Shown piece after piece: positions 1-14,117 of a stretch of 64,000 nucleotides of DNA. The position numbers and the translations under genes are program-made. The notes below the pieces were generated by a model. That model was not told the DNA's origin and ran no database searches. It saw only the letters and a program-made list of their open reading frames with translations. How positions within the stretch are numbered: position 1 is the first letter of the stretch; each line of letters opens with the position of its first letter. The stretch comes from Pocillopora verrucosa (Eukaryota > Cnidaria > Anthozoa > Scleractinia > Pocilloporidae), in contig NC_089319.1 of NCBI RefSeq assembly GCF_036669915.1, forward strand, positions 18,251,075 to 18,315,074. Reading direction: 5' to 3'.

Positions 1-75
1 AATTTACAAGGAAATGTTTAGCAGCTAGAGGAGAGAATTAACAATCAGATCTTGGGAGTTACAGGGTTAACCCCA
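1..75 (-). repeat. Partial dispersed repeat, family A (TTAACCC-ended)
   Basis: This is the end of a short interspersed repeat that recurs in the window near 4371, 16357 and 61748. The recognisable core reads ACAAGGAAATG, GCAGCTAGAGG and AACAATCAGATC, and it ends in GGGTTAA. It is cut by the window edge and lies in an intron of the WDR90 gene, in the orientation opposite to the copy at 16357. No coding potential is seen. Confidence 0.65.
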
Positions 76-253
76 AAAGGTTTGAGTAGTTGTAAAGGCA
101 TAACTGGTCAGTTCCTCCTCAGCTAAGAAGAATACTGATTTGATGTGAGAAACATAGCAGGCCCTTAAATTAAAAATGTTACTGGTGAAGACTAACACTT
201 GTAAAGATGAAGTTCCACGTCCTTTGCAACACTAATTTAGTTATACCTTTCAG

Positions 254-3091
254 GTTTCCAATATTCATCGTGGTAACTGTTCAAGTATAGCTGTGAGCCG
301 TGATGGAAAATATCTGGCCACTGCTGGAGACAAAGTTGTAAAGATTTGGGATTATCATATGCGACTGGACATTAACTTTCAGGTAGTTCCAATTGGTTGG
401 AAAGAAACCTCACATACAGCTAAAATTTTGGGATTGGGTTGAAATCTTGCATGTTTAGTACTTTTCCTTGTCATCAAGGGATGAAGAAAAGATCCTTGAT
501 TGGCTGGGAAACCTTGACTCATCATACAGAAAAGTTTGCATATTTCATGATCTCTGTATCATTCCAACTTCAACAGGAAATCACAATCAAAAGTCTTTTT
601 TTCGATTTTTTAAATAGGTCTTTATTGGCCATTCAGATCACATTCAGCAAGTTGCTTTCACTCCAGATAATCTTGGGCTAATTAGTGTAGGAGAGGCCAT
701 TTTGTTATGGGATTTTCATGGAAGAGTGAGGCAGATACAAGTGAATGGGTAAGTTTTTTTCCATCAAAAAGCAGGATAATTATTTGTATATTGGCAAACA
801 TAATACATATGAATAAGAACAGTTTTTAAATCCTCTTGCCTGGAATTTGAAAACAGTGTCAAACAGTTTTTATGATAACACCAGCATGAATTACCTTGAA
901 TGAATATATATTTTTTTCTAATTATTTCAGTTGATACTAGTATGTAACCTTAGGGTCATGCAAAACATTGTGGGTCTTCCATGTTCATTTATGTTGTACA
1001 ATAGATTTCCTCAGAATATTAAAACTCATTCAAATTGGATGAATTGCATGTTAATTATGGTAACGATTACTGATTTGGTGATTACCTTCCAGAGGACGCA
1101 ACCCACAGAAAAGTTACATTCCTGAACTAGCAGGTATTGTTGAATGACATCCTTATAAATATTTCCCAAGAAAAAAAGTAAGACATACCTTAAGACTAAC
1201 CAATTAAACTGTCCTTATTTTTGTCATATGTAAGCAGAAAAAAGTGTGAAAATCACTCCTGAAAGACCATATAGTCCACCAAATGGTCATCCTAACACAG
1301 TCATCCCAAGAAAATCAGTTCCAGTACCAACTAAATATGAACCTCCTCAGTTTGACATCAGCCCAATTCCTGCTGATGTGCATGACAGCGAAAATGTTCG
1401 TGGTACCCTTGATAGAGTGCTGCAGAGTGAAGTTCATGATAGTTACTCTTCAGAGAAAAGTAAAAGCCCCCAAAAACAAGTTTTGCTCAACACTGGTGAA
1501 TCTGTAAGAATGAAGTTTTCATTTACAATTTTCTTATTTTAAATTAAATTACTTGTTGATTTGTTTTTTTTGTTGTTGCTCTGTACTGTGTGTATCATTG
1601 GTGAAATGACTCACTCACCCCATGTTTTGCATCACATTGTTTCCTAGGGCTCCCCCGTCAAGACTAAATCTCCTGCCAGAAGATTGAACTTCAATGTTCC
1701 CCAACCGGGTGGATCAAGAGTAGTAAACAGTGATGACCATCCTGTCCCTAAGGTCACTAGACACTACAGGTGCCGTGCAAGGACTTCCTCCTTGGCCGAC
1801 CGCAGATACACAGCTCCTCCAAACCAAGCAGGACTCCAGCTAAAATCTGTTCTTGGATACAATGGGAATGGAAGGAAGAATTTGGTGTGGAAATATGACA
1901 CAGGTATTTTTACAGTGAGATAATAGACAAACTTCATAAACTGGTTATTATATTATAAAATTTATGTTTAGCCTGAAGATTTTCACTATCTTCTTTTCAA
2001 TTTTTTTTTTTCAATATGAAATATCAAAGGAAGATTCAAGATACAACATGGAGTCTGGAGAAATAGGAAGAATGTCTAGAACATTAATTTTTCTACTTTT
2101 CTCTCAATAAATGATCTTTGGTGTAAATGAAAATAGTTTTGCACTATCTGTAAAATATTGGCACAAATAAAGTACATTGTTAGTTAATCAGCAGCAAAAG
2201 GTTTTTAAGACTGGATAATACCCTCCAGTTGTTAACTTTTTTGGTTACTCATCACCAGTTACCTTAGTCATGTATTGAAATGTTTAGGGGGAATGTAAAA
2301 AGTTAATATTACCTTTGACAACTTAGAGTTTCAAAGCATGTTAAATCGATGATGTCATTTTTACCATACTGCTGAATTAAGTTGAGTCACTTATTAAATA
2401 AATGTTCTTTTGCTCTCTATTGAGGCCTCTTTGCCTACACCAGTGGATGTCTTGTGGTCATAGAGGACCTTCATTCTGGTACTCAAAGGCACCTTATGGG
2501 GCACACAGAAGAGATCTCCACATTAGCCCTACAGCATGATGGTCTGATGCTGGCCTCAGCCTCTGGGCCTTCTGATACAGTAGCCAGTCAGATCCTCTTG
2601 TGGAACCTACCAGATGGAGTTTGTCAAAAGGTATGCTTCTTGCGTTTACTTTGATGCACATGCTTGCACTGCATAAATAATCAATGCAGTTGGTGAGCAC
2701 AGGGGCTGTTGGTAAGAATGTAACTGTGTAGTATTTATCTCTCACATGGTCATTTACATATAGCAGAGTCAGATTTCATAGCCTTACACAAACATCATAC
2801 CTAGAGAGTGTTATTGTATTTAATAACTGATATTTTTACTAGTTTTATTGACTCAAGCATTCTTGTGAACCATTACCAAACTTGCAAATGCCTTCTTGTA
2901 AACCTCCACATCCCCTCTTTTTCCTTTAGTGTTTTTCTACTGTTGTGTAGTAAGAGGCATTGTATGGGTAAATTGCATAAGAACACAAATGAATGAGACT
3001 GTTGCCATTGTTTAACCTGAGCTCTGGACTGCTCCCTAATCTCTGTCCCATCATGTTGCTCCTGTCCTGTCTCTTCAATTCTTTTTTCTTT

Positions 3092-3141
<50 letters not shown>

Positions 3142-6100
3142 AATCTCCTTATTACAAGTCATTTTCTTTCAGGTTCTAACCCACCATGAACATGAGATAG
3201 TCTGTCTAGCATATTCCCGTGATGACAGATTCCTTGTGTCAGTGGGTGATTACAGGGAGTGTTCTGTTGTGGTTTGGAGCACAAGAGACTTGGTAGTCCT
3301 TGCCTCCTCTTTTGCCAGGCATCCAGTTCATGACATCATGTGGGATCCATACACTGCTAATGAATTTTGCTCCGTGGGTCAAGATGGCTCTGTGTTGTTT
3401 TGGTTACTGGATGAGACTGGTGATCAGATGACACTCAATGTACGTAAACACTAGCTTAACTTTTTTAAAATACAACTGAAAATCAATAACCTTGGATTAG
3501 AGCTTGAAGGGGGTTTGTAATCAGATGTGTAACATTTCCCTCAGACAACCAGCTATCAATAATAACTTTTCCCCCTTCCCTACCAAACAATTATTACAGC
3601 CTATTTTGTAATGTGATCAGCCCAAACACTGTATCCCCCCATGCCCAACAGCAGCACTCATACAAGTCAAGGATAAGGGAAAGAGCTTTTTAAATGAGAA
3701 ACCAAAGTCTTTTCAGAGCAACTAATAGTTCTTCAATATTGTTTAGGTTCATGAGCCAGAGGTTCCAGATGAACTTACACAGTCCAAGAAAGTTGTAAGT
3801 TTATTTCATTAATTTTTGCTTTTGTTTGTCTTCTCAGAAGTATGAGTTTTTCTAAGGCCATGAAACAACCTGTAGGGTAGTTTTCCCCTTTTTTAATCTC
3901 CCAAATGGTCTTAGGGCTTTATTTGGCTATCGTGATTTCTTTCTTTCATATCAGTTTTATTACTTTTGAAGAGTTCTAATAGTACTGTAAGGCAACCTGC
4001 TGTGAAAAGGATCATAAAGAACATACTACAATGCACAATAAGTGAATCCTTTACAAGAACTAAGTTAATTTTCTTCACAGAGAGATGAGTATTATGATTT
4101 CACAGCTGTTTGGTATGCAGGAGACAGTACTATGTATGCTGCTACAAGCTCAGGTATTTAAACACCCAGCAGTGATTTGCTAGTCTAAACAATATACACC
4201 TGTCGAAGTTGTAATGCATAGTACTTTCTTGTCACCTCTGACAGCACAACTACTTCATTGTGCAATAACTGTTCTTCAATTGACTTATTTAGACTTTATG
4301 AAGCCAAGTTAGAGGGATTACTTTTTTTTTTCTTCAGGTTTGAACGAAGTACTTCTACCCTTTGTCTCTTAACCCTTAAACTCTCCTAAGTGATCGATAT
4401 GTAACTTCTCCCTATAATATACTTACAATATCCCCCAAACAGGCATTAAGAATATTCCAACTAATTGAGTAGAAGTTGTTATCTTGATCCAACACCAAAT
4501 TCTTGTAACTTATTTACAAGGAAATATGTATGTTGGGTGTTAAGAAGAAGCAGGAACTGAATCTCCTGTGGTCCCCTCTGAGCTCTGCCACAGCCCACTG
4601 TTCTGGTCTGAGTCATTATTTGCCATGTGCACATCTGAGTTCTTGACCAATTAACCCTGTACACCCCAGCATCTGAATGCATATTCTCCACACTGCTCCC
4701 TATACGTTTCCTGTAGTTCCTGTAGTACTGACCAAGATAATTTGTTTGATGCTCAAAATACTCTTTTGTTGCTTATCATTCCCTTTATCCTTGTGACGTA
4801 ATAGTTTGACTCAGGGATGATATTGTATTGAGAAATTAGAAGCTAGTTACTCTTTGGAGTTGAAGGGTTATTTAAAAAAACATTAGAGGAGGCAATAGGT
4901 AAAATGTGTCTCTTTTTTTAACAGGAATGTTGTCTGCCTGGGACACCAGGCAGAACAAGTGCTTCATTCACTGGGAAGGAGACTCTGCTGAAATTGGTAT
5001 GCAGGTGTAGTAGAATTTAGAAAAAGGCATTGGAGAAATCTAGCCTTCAATGGAATGGATGACTGTAAACATGACAAATGTCACATGGGCTTTGATGTTT
5101 TGGCGAGGTCCCTGAGAGATGGCGGAAATACTAGATACAATGAGCAAACACAGAACACTGCTATAAATCAATTACAACCAAAATTGCTTACTGCATACCA
5201 TATATTGTACATGCAGTGGTACATTTCTGACTTTTAAAAACATGATTAAATTTTTGTAGGTATGCTTATGGGATATGGCGGTACTCTTATTGCTGGCAGT
5301 GCCTCAGGGAATCTCAGATTGTGGTCCGTTGTAGGAGTGAGTGAGATGCGACTTCCTGGAGATGCCACTAGGTACAATAAACCACAATGAAAAGCTCACA
5401 GCTAACACAGACAATATTTAATTTTATGCCTGATTCCAGTAGCTTTCCTGTACTTCAGTCATGGAAAGTTCTCTCAAATGCCCAGTTTCCATCACATTTA
5501 ACAATTATTACCACCCAAGTGAAAAAGAGAATTTTATTAATCTGTACTTTTTTTAGATTATCCAGCAATGGTTTGGTTATGGAAGACGAAATGACACTTG
5601 ATGGAGCCATTATTTCTGCATCATTTGATGAAGCATTGGAAACTGTGAGTTTCATTCTTTTCTTGCACCTCTTGTTGATTTTGTGTCACTGTACTATACA
5701 ATCATTACTACATTAACAGAATTAATGGAATTCATGTTGTGTTATTTTTAAAAGGGCATTATTGGTACATCATCAGGTACATTATGGTATGTCAACTGGG
5801 ATGAAAGAACCAGTATCAGGTTGGTCAGTGGCCATGCACAGAAGGTGAGTATTGCTTCTTTGAAGGATTTATAGGAAGTCCTACACTCAATGTTGATCAT
5901 TCATTCTTCCTGATAGTTTGGTTTACGATTGCTAAGTTAACCAGTTTGATGGTTTAGCATGATAGTGTAACCTTGTCTTTTCAGTTTTGAAGCATGATGT
6001 AGTGATTGGCTGAGTATAGAATGTTATAGTTTGATTTAACCATCAGAAAGAACACTAAAATCCTACAAACTCAACTACTTTATTAAACTTCGAGTGATAT

Positions 6101-9100
6101 CCTTAACAAGGAAACAGTTATTATCCTCTATAAACTTGCTTAAGCCTACCACAGTCTATATCTTAGCTCACCACTGACACAAACTCACAATTTTCTCCAA
6201 AGTTCCTTGAAATGAACAATCTTCCACAGTAGATCTCTCTCAGTCTATCTATCCAGAAATTCAGCCCCTCCTAACAACAACAATAACAACAACAACAACT
6301 ACTACCACATGAGTGCCAGTCCATGTATACATTTACAAAGTACTCTAGAACATTCAGGAATCTTACAACACAACTGTTTTGGTAGTTTTACATCATAACT
6401 ACATGACCTATTAGAATATTCTAGAAAGTTCCATGGTATGCATGTCAGCATGACTAGGCATGCCATAAATTTCTAGAAACTTATCTTTTCAGATATTATC
6501 CATAACAAGAAACATATTAGTGCTGATACCTAATTAAAACAATTTTCAATGATGATTCATCATTTTTCCTGTTTGTAGATTAATGACTTACTCTTCAGTG
6601 GTCCAGATGACCAGTACTTTGCAACATGTAGCACTGATGGAATCTTACATCTCTGGAGCAAGGATAACTTGGAACATCTTCAGTTTCAAGTTCTTGGACA
6701 GGTATAATTCTGCAGATTATTTGTTGGTTTCATTGGTGATAATAATAACCCATCATATTTTAACTGGCATGTTATTGATTTAAATTGTTTATGGGATTAA
6801 AATTTTCCTCAACTGAGACTGTTGGAATATGTAAGTAAGAGTCCCCATTTGATACCAAACTCTGCTTGTATAGTTGTCAATTCTCAGACATCATCTGTTT
6901 CAAGAAGGGAACAGTTTTCAGAGATCAAAGCTTTTGGAAAACTTTGAGCTTCATGGTGATATTCCCCAATTAATTTTATCCCAAATTTCAAGCCTTGTGT
7001 CCGTTAAAGTGGGAAAGCATTTTGCTCCTTTTGAAAAAGGAGAGGCAAACTTGGATGTTCAGGAAGTCAAACTGGAGAACATACAGAAAAGAAGCATGTA
7101 TCTTGATGAAAGTAGAAAAAATAGCCTTAAATTTGTGGGTTTATCAACAACTAAATTTTTTCCAGAATTGCAACTGTGTATCCTTCAGTCCAGTACCAAC
7201 TGCCACTCCCACTAAATCTGTCACAAACGAGGGACAGACTATCGCAACTGTCCACCCACAGCCTCAACCTGATGATGAGACTATTATTCACCCTTCACAT
7301 TGTGCTGCTGGGTACAGTGATGGAACTATCAGAATATTTGATTTGGGTAAAGTGGAAATGGTTATGAAAATGCAGCCTCATGCTGCTGCAGTGACAGCAA
7401 TAGCATTCTCATCTTTCGGTAAGAGTATACGTCATATGTTGGTGCAGTTTTTCACCAAAAATATTTTTGTGTTTCTTCTGGTTTCTAGATTTACACTAAA
7501 AAACAAGTTTACAAATCATGTGGCTCTTCTCTTGAGCTTCAAGATGGTCAGAGTGTCTGGGATACATTGTGGAAGGGTTTAATGTTACTTCTTTCACAAA
7601 AAACAAAGAAGACAGCAAAATACTATGCTGAATTATGCATGTAACTTCATTAACCTTTAACACACTGTAATACATGTATAACTGTTACAGGAAGAGTGAT
7701 TATCAGTGGTGCTGAAGATGGTTTGCTGGCTATCAGTAGTCCCTCAACAGGGTTGACAGTGAGACTTCTGAATGATCACAAGGGTGCACCAATCACATGT
7801 ATTCACATCTCATCTATCAAGGTCAACTGAAGTTTCCTAGAGTTTTCTTATGAACATTGCTGCATTGTTACATGCATTTTGCATTATACCTGTTGAAATG
7901 CCACTCATAATTGGACTGTAAGCTACAGTGTAACTTTTTCTTTGAAGACTAAATTATCTTAAGTTATAATTCAAGATTCCATAGGAAAATTCAACAACGG
8001 ACGATGAATTCCATGCTAAATTTAAAAAAATTGAATATCTTTTTCATTGCTTCACAATTCAGTCAATGATGGCTTTCATCTTGCAAGTTAGCATGCATGC
8101 AGTTCTTTCGTTAAGTAGTGATTTTTTATATAATTTAGCCTTAAAGTTAGGTTTTTTTACATGTTTCTTACAATTATTAAATAATATAAGAGAGTTAACA
8201 TTACATTGTTAAATATCTTGGTAACTCTTCTTTACACCACCACAGGATCAACAGTACCCAATGTCATCCCCATTGCTGTGGCTAGCAGCAAGTGCTGATC
8301 GCCGCGTCAGTATCTGGAGTGCTGACTGGTCCAAAGACTTCTGTGAATTAGTAGACTGGCTGACATTTCCTGCCCCACCCTTTGGACCTGATGGACAAGC
8401 TCTTAGGAGAGGGGACCCTGTATGTCACATAGAAATATATTAAGAATATTTGACATGTTTTTGGTGTTAATCTCATACTTGATGTTAGCATGGTTGTTAG
8501 ACTAGTTTAATTTATTATGAACTTGAAGGGCTCCTTGTAACAGTGTAACAGTAATGTAATGGTTACTTTGCACAATGCCCACAATGTAAGAGGATGATGT
8601 GTCTTGAAGTCTTGCCATTCAGCTGAGAGTGGTCTTTACAAGGGTTGCTGTCAGTAGTTAAGAGATTGAGAGTCATTATCAGTCCCTTCACTCTGATGTT
8701 TACTTTGGCTCACATTGTTGAAACCCTATAGTCACTGCCACCAGCAGCAGGGCATGTCAGTACTTCCCTATCCCAAATGATTAGACTGAGTTTAAATTAT
8801 AAACTTTAGGTCTTGACCAGTGGGCAAAATAATACCATTGCGAGAATCAATAACTGTATAAAACTGTTTGCTGTGACTTCATCATGCTATAAGTTAGAGA
8901 GTGACATTACTTGTCATGAAGCTTATTTGTTGATGAATATCACCTAAAACAGGCCCACTTCTCACAGCTGCCTCCAAGCCTGGCCCAATTCTCTCCTACA
9001 GACCCTGACATTGTTGTTTACACTGGCTATGGCATGCAGAAAGCTGTTCAGTTCTACAGTCTGGCTCAGAAAAAGGTACCATCATTCCAGTACCATAAGA

Positions 9101-10405
9101 ATTCCCCTTTGCACTATACTTTAATAAAATTGAAAATTTCCAAACTCAAAATGTAGCATCTTCCTCACTCTATTGGTTCTGTTATCAACACAAATTAGGA
9201 GACTCTGGATAATTCTCCCTTTTTTTTGTTTGTTTTTTGTTTGTTTTTTTTTTCTTAATTACAAAGACAAAATAGAAAATGTTGTATGTAAAATATTTTT
9301 TTAGCAGCTCGACCCTCATTTCTCCCCTGTCTTGACTCATCTTCAATGTATATAACTATGATGTCATGCAATCCCACTTCAACCAATGGTGCACTGTCCC
9401 ATGTTTGCAGAATAGAGTAATATTTCCAATATTGCAGAAAGGTCACTTGCAAGAACCAAACTTCAATATGTTAATTTTCAATATTAACATGAAGACCTTG
9501 GCATGAGGCCCTGGGTAGCAAACAACAGAATTTACTGGTTTTATTCCCCACAGCCTTGTTGTGAGAGTTGATGTTAAATGCTAAAATGTATATATCTAAA
9601 TCAGGAAGTTTGCATGTTCACTTGTTATTTACTATCTGTACAATTAAACTATTCATAAAGACTACTGTGGTTGTGGGGTGCCTATTCTAATGGCTGCCTT
9701 CAGTTTTCAGACTTGTTTTGCTGTGAGGGGTCAACTTTTTCGCATCCTAATATATGTCTCTTTTCAGGTTGTACGTACTGCAGCACTCACTCAGTGGGTG
9801 ACCTCCATGGATATATCACCCATGGGACATCTCATTGCTTTTGCAACAGAAGGTAGTCTGGTGTTACAATATATTTTATTTTTTTGCTTGAAAGGCATTG
9901 TGGTAAAATTTAGTTGAAACCCACAGCACAAGTCTGAGCTCAAGCAAAACTCTACACACCTGGAAATTAAATCTAACAAAACCTTTGATGTGAGTCAAAT
10001 TTACTTTTACATATCTTTGTGCAATATCCAAGCAATACCATTTTCAGAATGAAAAGGTTTGTAAACCACGCAATGCAAAATTGTAACTCCCTGTATAAGG
10101 GAACCCAACCTTGTCCCTCTTGTAGAAGAACACAAAAAAGTTTTTAAATCAAAAGCTGAAGTAGTATCTCTTGTAGTATCTCAATTGTTTTATAATCAAT
10201 AAGAACCCTTACGATGAGAATCTATTTTGCTCTACTTACAGAGCGATTAGTCAAACTGATGGACTACAATGAGGGAAGCTTTCAGGATTTCATGGGACAC
10301 TGTGATGGTGTGAGCAATGTTAGGTTTGCCCCATCTGGGGAACTACTGTGTTCAACAAGCCAGTCAGAAATTTTGATGTGGAATGTCAGGGCTGAACTTG
10401 ATTAG
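254..10405 (+). CDS. WDR90: WD repeat-containing protein 90 (POC16-like), C-terminal 943 aa; 5' end outside window
   Basis: Twenty exons join in frame with GT-AG sites: 254-382, 618-748, 1093-1133, 1238-1503, 1648-1903, 2425-2630, 3173-3439, 3747-3794, 4081-4153, 4925-4996, 5260-5371, 5557-5644, 5755-5844, 6579-6701, 7166-7418, 7691-7821, 8246-8419, 8953-9075, 9768-9852 and 10242-10405 (stop TAG). The product is a run of WD40 blades (for example KIWDYH, LLWDFHG, ILLWNLP, RLWSVV, HLWSKD, SIWSADW). A Ser/Pro-rich linker (ITPERPYSPPNG) in exons 4-5 separates two propeller regions. The C-terminus, with LVKLMDYNEGSFQDFMGH followed by EILMWNVRAELD, resembles the end of WDR90. The family (POC16 in algae) is known from the centriole inner scaffold and ciliary bases. 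Its N-terminal CFAP20-like domain should lie upstream of the window. The donor at 7822 (GTCAAC) is weak but is the only one that keeps phase. Human WDR90 is about 1750 aa, so roughly half is present. Confidence 0.85.
3094..3137. repeat. Poly-T tract (44 nt) in a WDR90 intron
   Basis: This is an uninterrupted run of T ending 35 bases before the exon at 3173. It extends the pyrimidine-rich stretch before that acceptor. Homopolymer length is likely to be polymorphic or imprecisely assembled. Confidence 0.9.
4371..4550 (+). repeat. Dispersed repeat family A, degraded copy
   Basis: The copy begins TTAACCCTTAAACTCTCC and keeps the family core (AGAAGTTGTTATCTTGATC, CAACACCAAATTCT, TTTACAAGGAAAT), but its far terminus is replaced by unrelated sequence. 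It lies in a WDR90 intron, immediately before a family B copy. Confidence 0.6.
4651..4870 (+). repeat. Dispersed repeat family B copy
   Basis: It is bounded by TTAACCCTGTACACCCC and GGAGTTGAAGGGTTA, so its ends are inverted like those of family A. The interior is shared with copies at 62733 and, inverted, 17776 (CATCTGAATGCATATTCTCC and CAGGGATGATATTG). It lies in a WDR90 intron. Confidence 0.6.
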
Positions 10406-12321
10406 GTTGCATGAACCAGTATTGGGGTTCCTATAACAGCACATTTCCATACTTGGAGGATGAATTGAGAAGATAGTACAGTACAACAAGATCTAGCCTG
10501 TTTGACTGGAGAGGAAGGAGAGGGTAGAGTGAAATTTGTGTGCAAAGTGTAACTATTTGGGGAACAGGATGATCCCACTGAATCTGACCTAAACATCCAG
10601 CAAATGATAGAAATTTCATTGGAAAACAAATGCATAATGTCCCAAAAACAACAGCAAAACAGTAGCATAGTGAAAAGTAAAGTAACATGAAAACTCTCAA
10701 GACATATTGCTCTCAAAAAAGCAACACTTATTTTATATACACAAAATCATACACATCACAACACTCACAAACTTAAAAGTAACATGTTACAAGTGAGCAT
10801 ATTCCACCAATATGTATATCATGGTGGTCAAGTAACTCTCTTGAGAAATTCCTCTGTAAATGAAGAGGGTAAAAATCTGAGTCTCCTGAAAAGCCATGAA
10901 ATGTTTTAAAAGAATAGAAAATTTTATTGTATTGATGTAAATTCTTTCTGGAAATGGTTTGAAACCTGAATCTGTTGTCTTTGTGGCCCAATGTGGTAAA
11001 TAGCCTCAAAGGCTCTCTCTTAAAAGTGATTGCATAGTCTGTAAACGACATGACTTCTAGAGAGGGTCACATGTTTATGGAGTGTTGTACGTACTAGTTG
11101 CATACAGTCCTGTTGTAAATATCACAGAAACAACGTGTGAATATAATTTGTTAATATTTTGTGATTAATTGTGGCAGACTTTTTTACACAGCAGTTTACA
11201 TGCTTACCAGGATTGGTTATTTTGTATGCAATAATACCACTGATAAGTGTGTGGATGTAAAATGCATTTGATCTCAACAACCCAAGGATCCACAAACTGT
11301 CTCCATAAATTCCAGTGTTACACTCACTGTCAGTAGTAGCATTAAACTGAAAGTCTTTTTCCTTGCAGATCACACAATAATAATTCACTTTTCCTTTAAA
11401 ATTCCCACAAGTAGTACTGATTTTACTTCAACTGTCCATGTGTGTTTTGTGTCCAAAGGACAGCTGTTTGAATTGAATATATTCACTATGTAATAACCAT
11501 TATACTGTATTTCATAGAGTGAGTGCCCAAGTGCTTAATTAATTCTCAGCTAAAAGAAGGGGCACTTGTTTGAATGAGGGTGTTGAATTGAGGGTGCTTG
11601 TTAAGAAACTCTTAACCTGTAGTGATTCAGCTGTAGTTGAAGCTTAAAAAGTTATAAACAGGGTGGCACTAGAAACGGGTTTTTCTTCTGTTCCTACTAT
11701 TTAAGAAAGTGGGAGAGGAGGGGGTGCTTGTTTGATGTATCTGCTCAGGGGGTGAGCACTTTTTAGAGCATAGGTGCTTATTCAAGGAAATATCGTAATC
11801 AGTTCTGTTTTCCAGTTCATGCTTGTGATACATATAAGTCATGTGGCTCATGTTTTCAATATTCTTTATCCTAATCAAACATTGCAGATTGTATTACAAT
11901 ACATAGCCAAATCTTTCTAGTGATAGACATGTTTATTTTCTAAACAATAATTACCAATTTAAATTAAGATCTTAAGGTCCACTTTCTAACATATCCTAGT
12001 TGTTGTCGTTAGCTAATTACCTTTCAATACATTTGCTTTGAACTAAATTACTATATAAGAATTTGAGACCAAGATAATCAACATCATATAACCTGAATAA
12101 TCCAAAGGCTGTTAGCCTTCCTTGTAAATAAATGACAAAACAGGGGCTTCCTAATAGCTGTTATACATTCAAGTTGAGTACTGAAAAGTCATTTACTTAA
12201 TATTGCACTTTATTCCACCAAAGCACTTCAGCTTTCAAATTTCTTTATATGCCTGAAGTTGCTGGTCTATTGTTCCTAATGTCAATATTTTGCAAACCCT
12301 AACTAAAATCATGGAGATTTA
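10406..12321. other. Intergenic region between convergent WDR90 and methyltransferase genes
   Basis: No convincing gene is seen. The stretch should contain the 3' UTRs of two convergent genes. A reverse-strand AATAAA (12209-12214) would serve the methyltransferase. The minus-strand open frames here (10402-11388) show no recognisable domain or codon pattern. Confidence 0.6.
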
Positions 12322-14117
12322 TCATTTTTTAGTACACCAGCAGATATCTGTGATATAAGGTAGCTTATAAATTTGTGTCCCTTTTAGATCAGGGTGGTTG
12401 ATCAGAATATCTCTAATCTTAGATTCAACTATTGTTCTCTTTTCTTTGCTGCTCTGACTGATTGCACTGATACACATGATCACAGACACTATCTTATCAA
12501 TGTCTCCTTCCAGGTATGTTCTACAGCTAATGTCCCTTTCTACTGAGGTAACTTTGCCAGAGCCATTTAAACTTTCCATCCATTTTAGTTCTCTAGGATC
12601 AGGTGGCATATCTTTTTGTCTCACAAATGGATTGACTATATCTTGCATAGCTCTCACCCATGGAACAGAAAAATCTCTATGGTTCCAAATCATGCCGTAC
12701 TTGCCTCCAGGTTTAAGAACACGACAAATCTCAGCAACAGACTTTTCACTGGCAAACCAGTGAAATGATTGTGCACAAATTATAACTGGAATGCTTTCAT
12801 CTGGCAGAGCTGAAAGTTTAACACAAGACAAAGGAATAATTCAGACAAGAAATGTAGCACTGAAAAGGAGAATGCATGAGGGTGCAACTTTTGCCACTGT
12901 TTTCACCATGCTTTTGACTGGTTAAAACTGTGACATTTATCAAAACATTTATCCTCAACATACTCTTTCTAATAAGATGAGGTTGATACAGAAAAAATTG
13001 AAATAGTTATCACCATAAATTAAATTATATTTACAAATATTATGGCCTCTAAACAGACTCTCAAAACTTACTATATTTTCCAAAGTTGGAGCATTAAGAA
13101 ATTGCCGGTTTTTCTTACGGGGTACATATTGCAAGATCACACTATCTAACCTGGTAGAGGTGTGTGGGGGGGGGGGGGGCAGTAGCATGTGACAGTTAAA
13201 AGGCAATCAATTATCTCGTATGATAGAACAAGCTGGTACGTGTATGTTCCAAACTGCAAGCGAAAAGCAAGTGGAAGATAATAAGATTTACAACCAAAGA
13301 CCAGGCAGGAACAAAAACAAAACTAACACTGCCTAACCCCTTCTGAGGATGGATTACAAATTTGAAGACCTTTTCTCGTGTCAAACAAACTCTATAAAAA
13401 AAAAAAATTACGAAAGGTGTTTTTGGTATCATCTCGAGTGTGACAAAAAGAGAAAATTCAAAGTCCTCCCAAGGAATAGGGATAACGTGATTGATTTGAC
13501 TCGCTGCTCTCCACATACAAAATTTAGTGTTCCGCATGTTAGAGATCAAAGTGTGTGCGTGCACAGGTGGCCCAAGCTCCAGTTCTTGCGAAATTATAAG
13601 AGCCTGTATGGGTATATTTACGACCGCTCTTAGGAATAAAGAGATAAGTCAAATTCTAAATAAAAAACAAGGGAGGGCTTCTCTTATGTAGTAAACCGAG
13701 AAATGGATAACTCGCTGCAATGGGTTCTTTTCAACATAATTTGTTAGAAGGTCAAGAGGGAGTCAAACATCATGATGGCGTGGATTGTGCCTCACCGATT
13801 TTCTCTGCCGGGAAGTGATGCACCTCGATTCCAGGGACAAGTTTTCGGAACGTGTCACACATCACCTCCTGAGAGTCACTGGCAATGACTTCCACGTTAG
13901 CTCTCTCTGCCTCTAATTCCTTAACCATAGCTCGCGTAAATTTTCCAGTTCCAGAGGCAATCTCTAAAAGTTTTATGGGCTCCTTCCTGTCCCAGGGTAG
14001 TACACCGACACGATTAAGGAGAAATCGAACAGATTCTTGAGTGTATTCTGGTCTTCCTTTTTCGTATAGTGACAAATCCGTGGTAAACTTTCGTAACCCA
14101 CTACCGGCGTCCGCCAT
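12322..14117 (-). CDS. Class I SAM-dependent methyltransferase (Methyltransf_11 type), 269 aa
   Basis: Two exons on the minus strand, 14117-13796 and 12809-12322, join in phase to give 269 codons plus TGA. The start ATG (MADAGSGLRKF) was preferred over upstream in-frame alternatives because the sequence upstream is not conserved-looking. Motif I for SAM binding is LLEIASGTGKFTRAM (about residues 50-64). It is followed by VEVIASDSQEVM (acidic residue contacting the ribose) and, across the junction, FPAEKIALPDESIPV and CAQSFHWFASEKSVAEICRV, then LKPGGKYGMIWNHRD. This layout matches the UbiE/trans-aconitate methyltransferase-like group of uncharacterised small-molecule methyltransferases. Neither substrate nor location can be read from the sequence. 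No signal peptide or membrane segment is evident. It lies convergent to WDR90 and upstream-adjacent to DCTN5. Confidence 0.85.

Noticed and set aside
10402-11388. Minus-strand open frames after WDR90
   Set aside because: They have no conserved domain and no splice model, and lie in the shared 3' UTR region of convergent genes.
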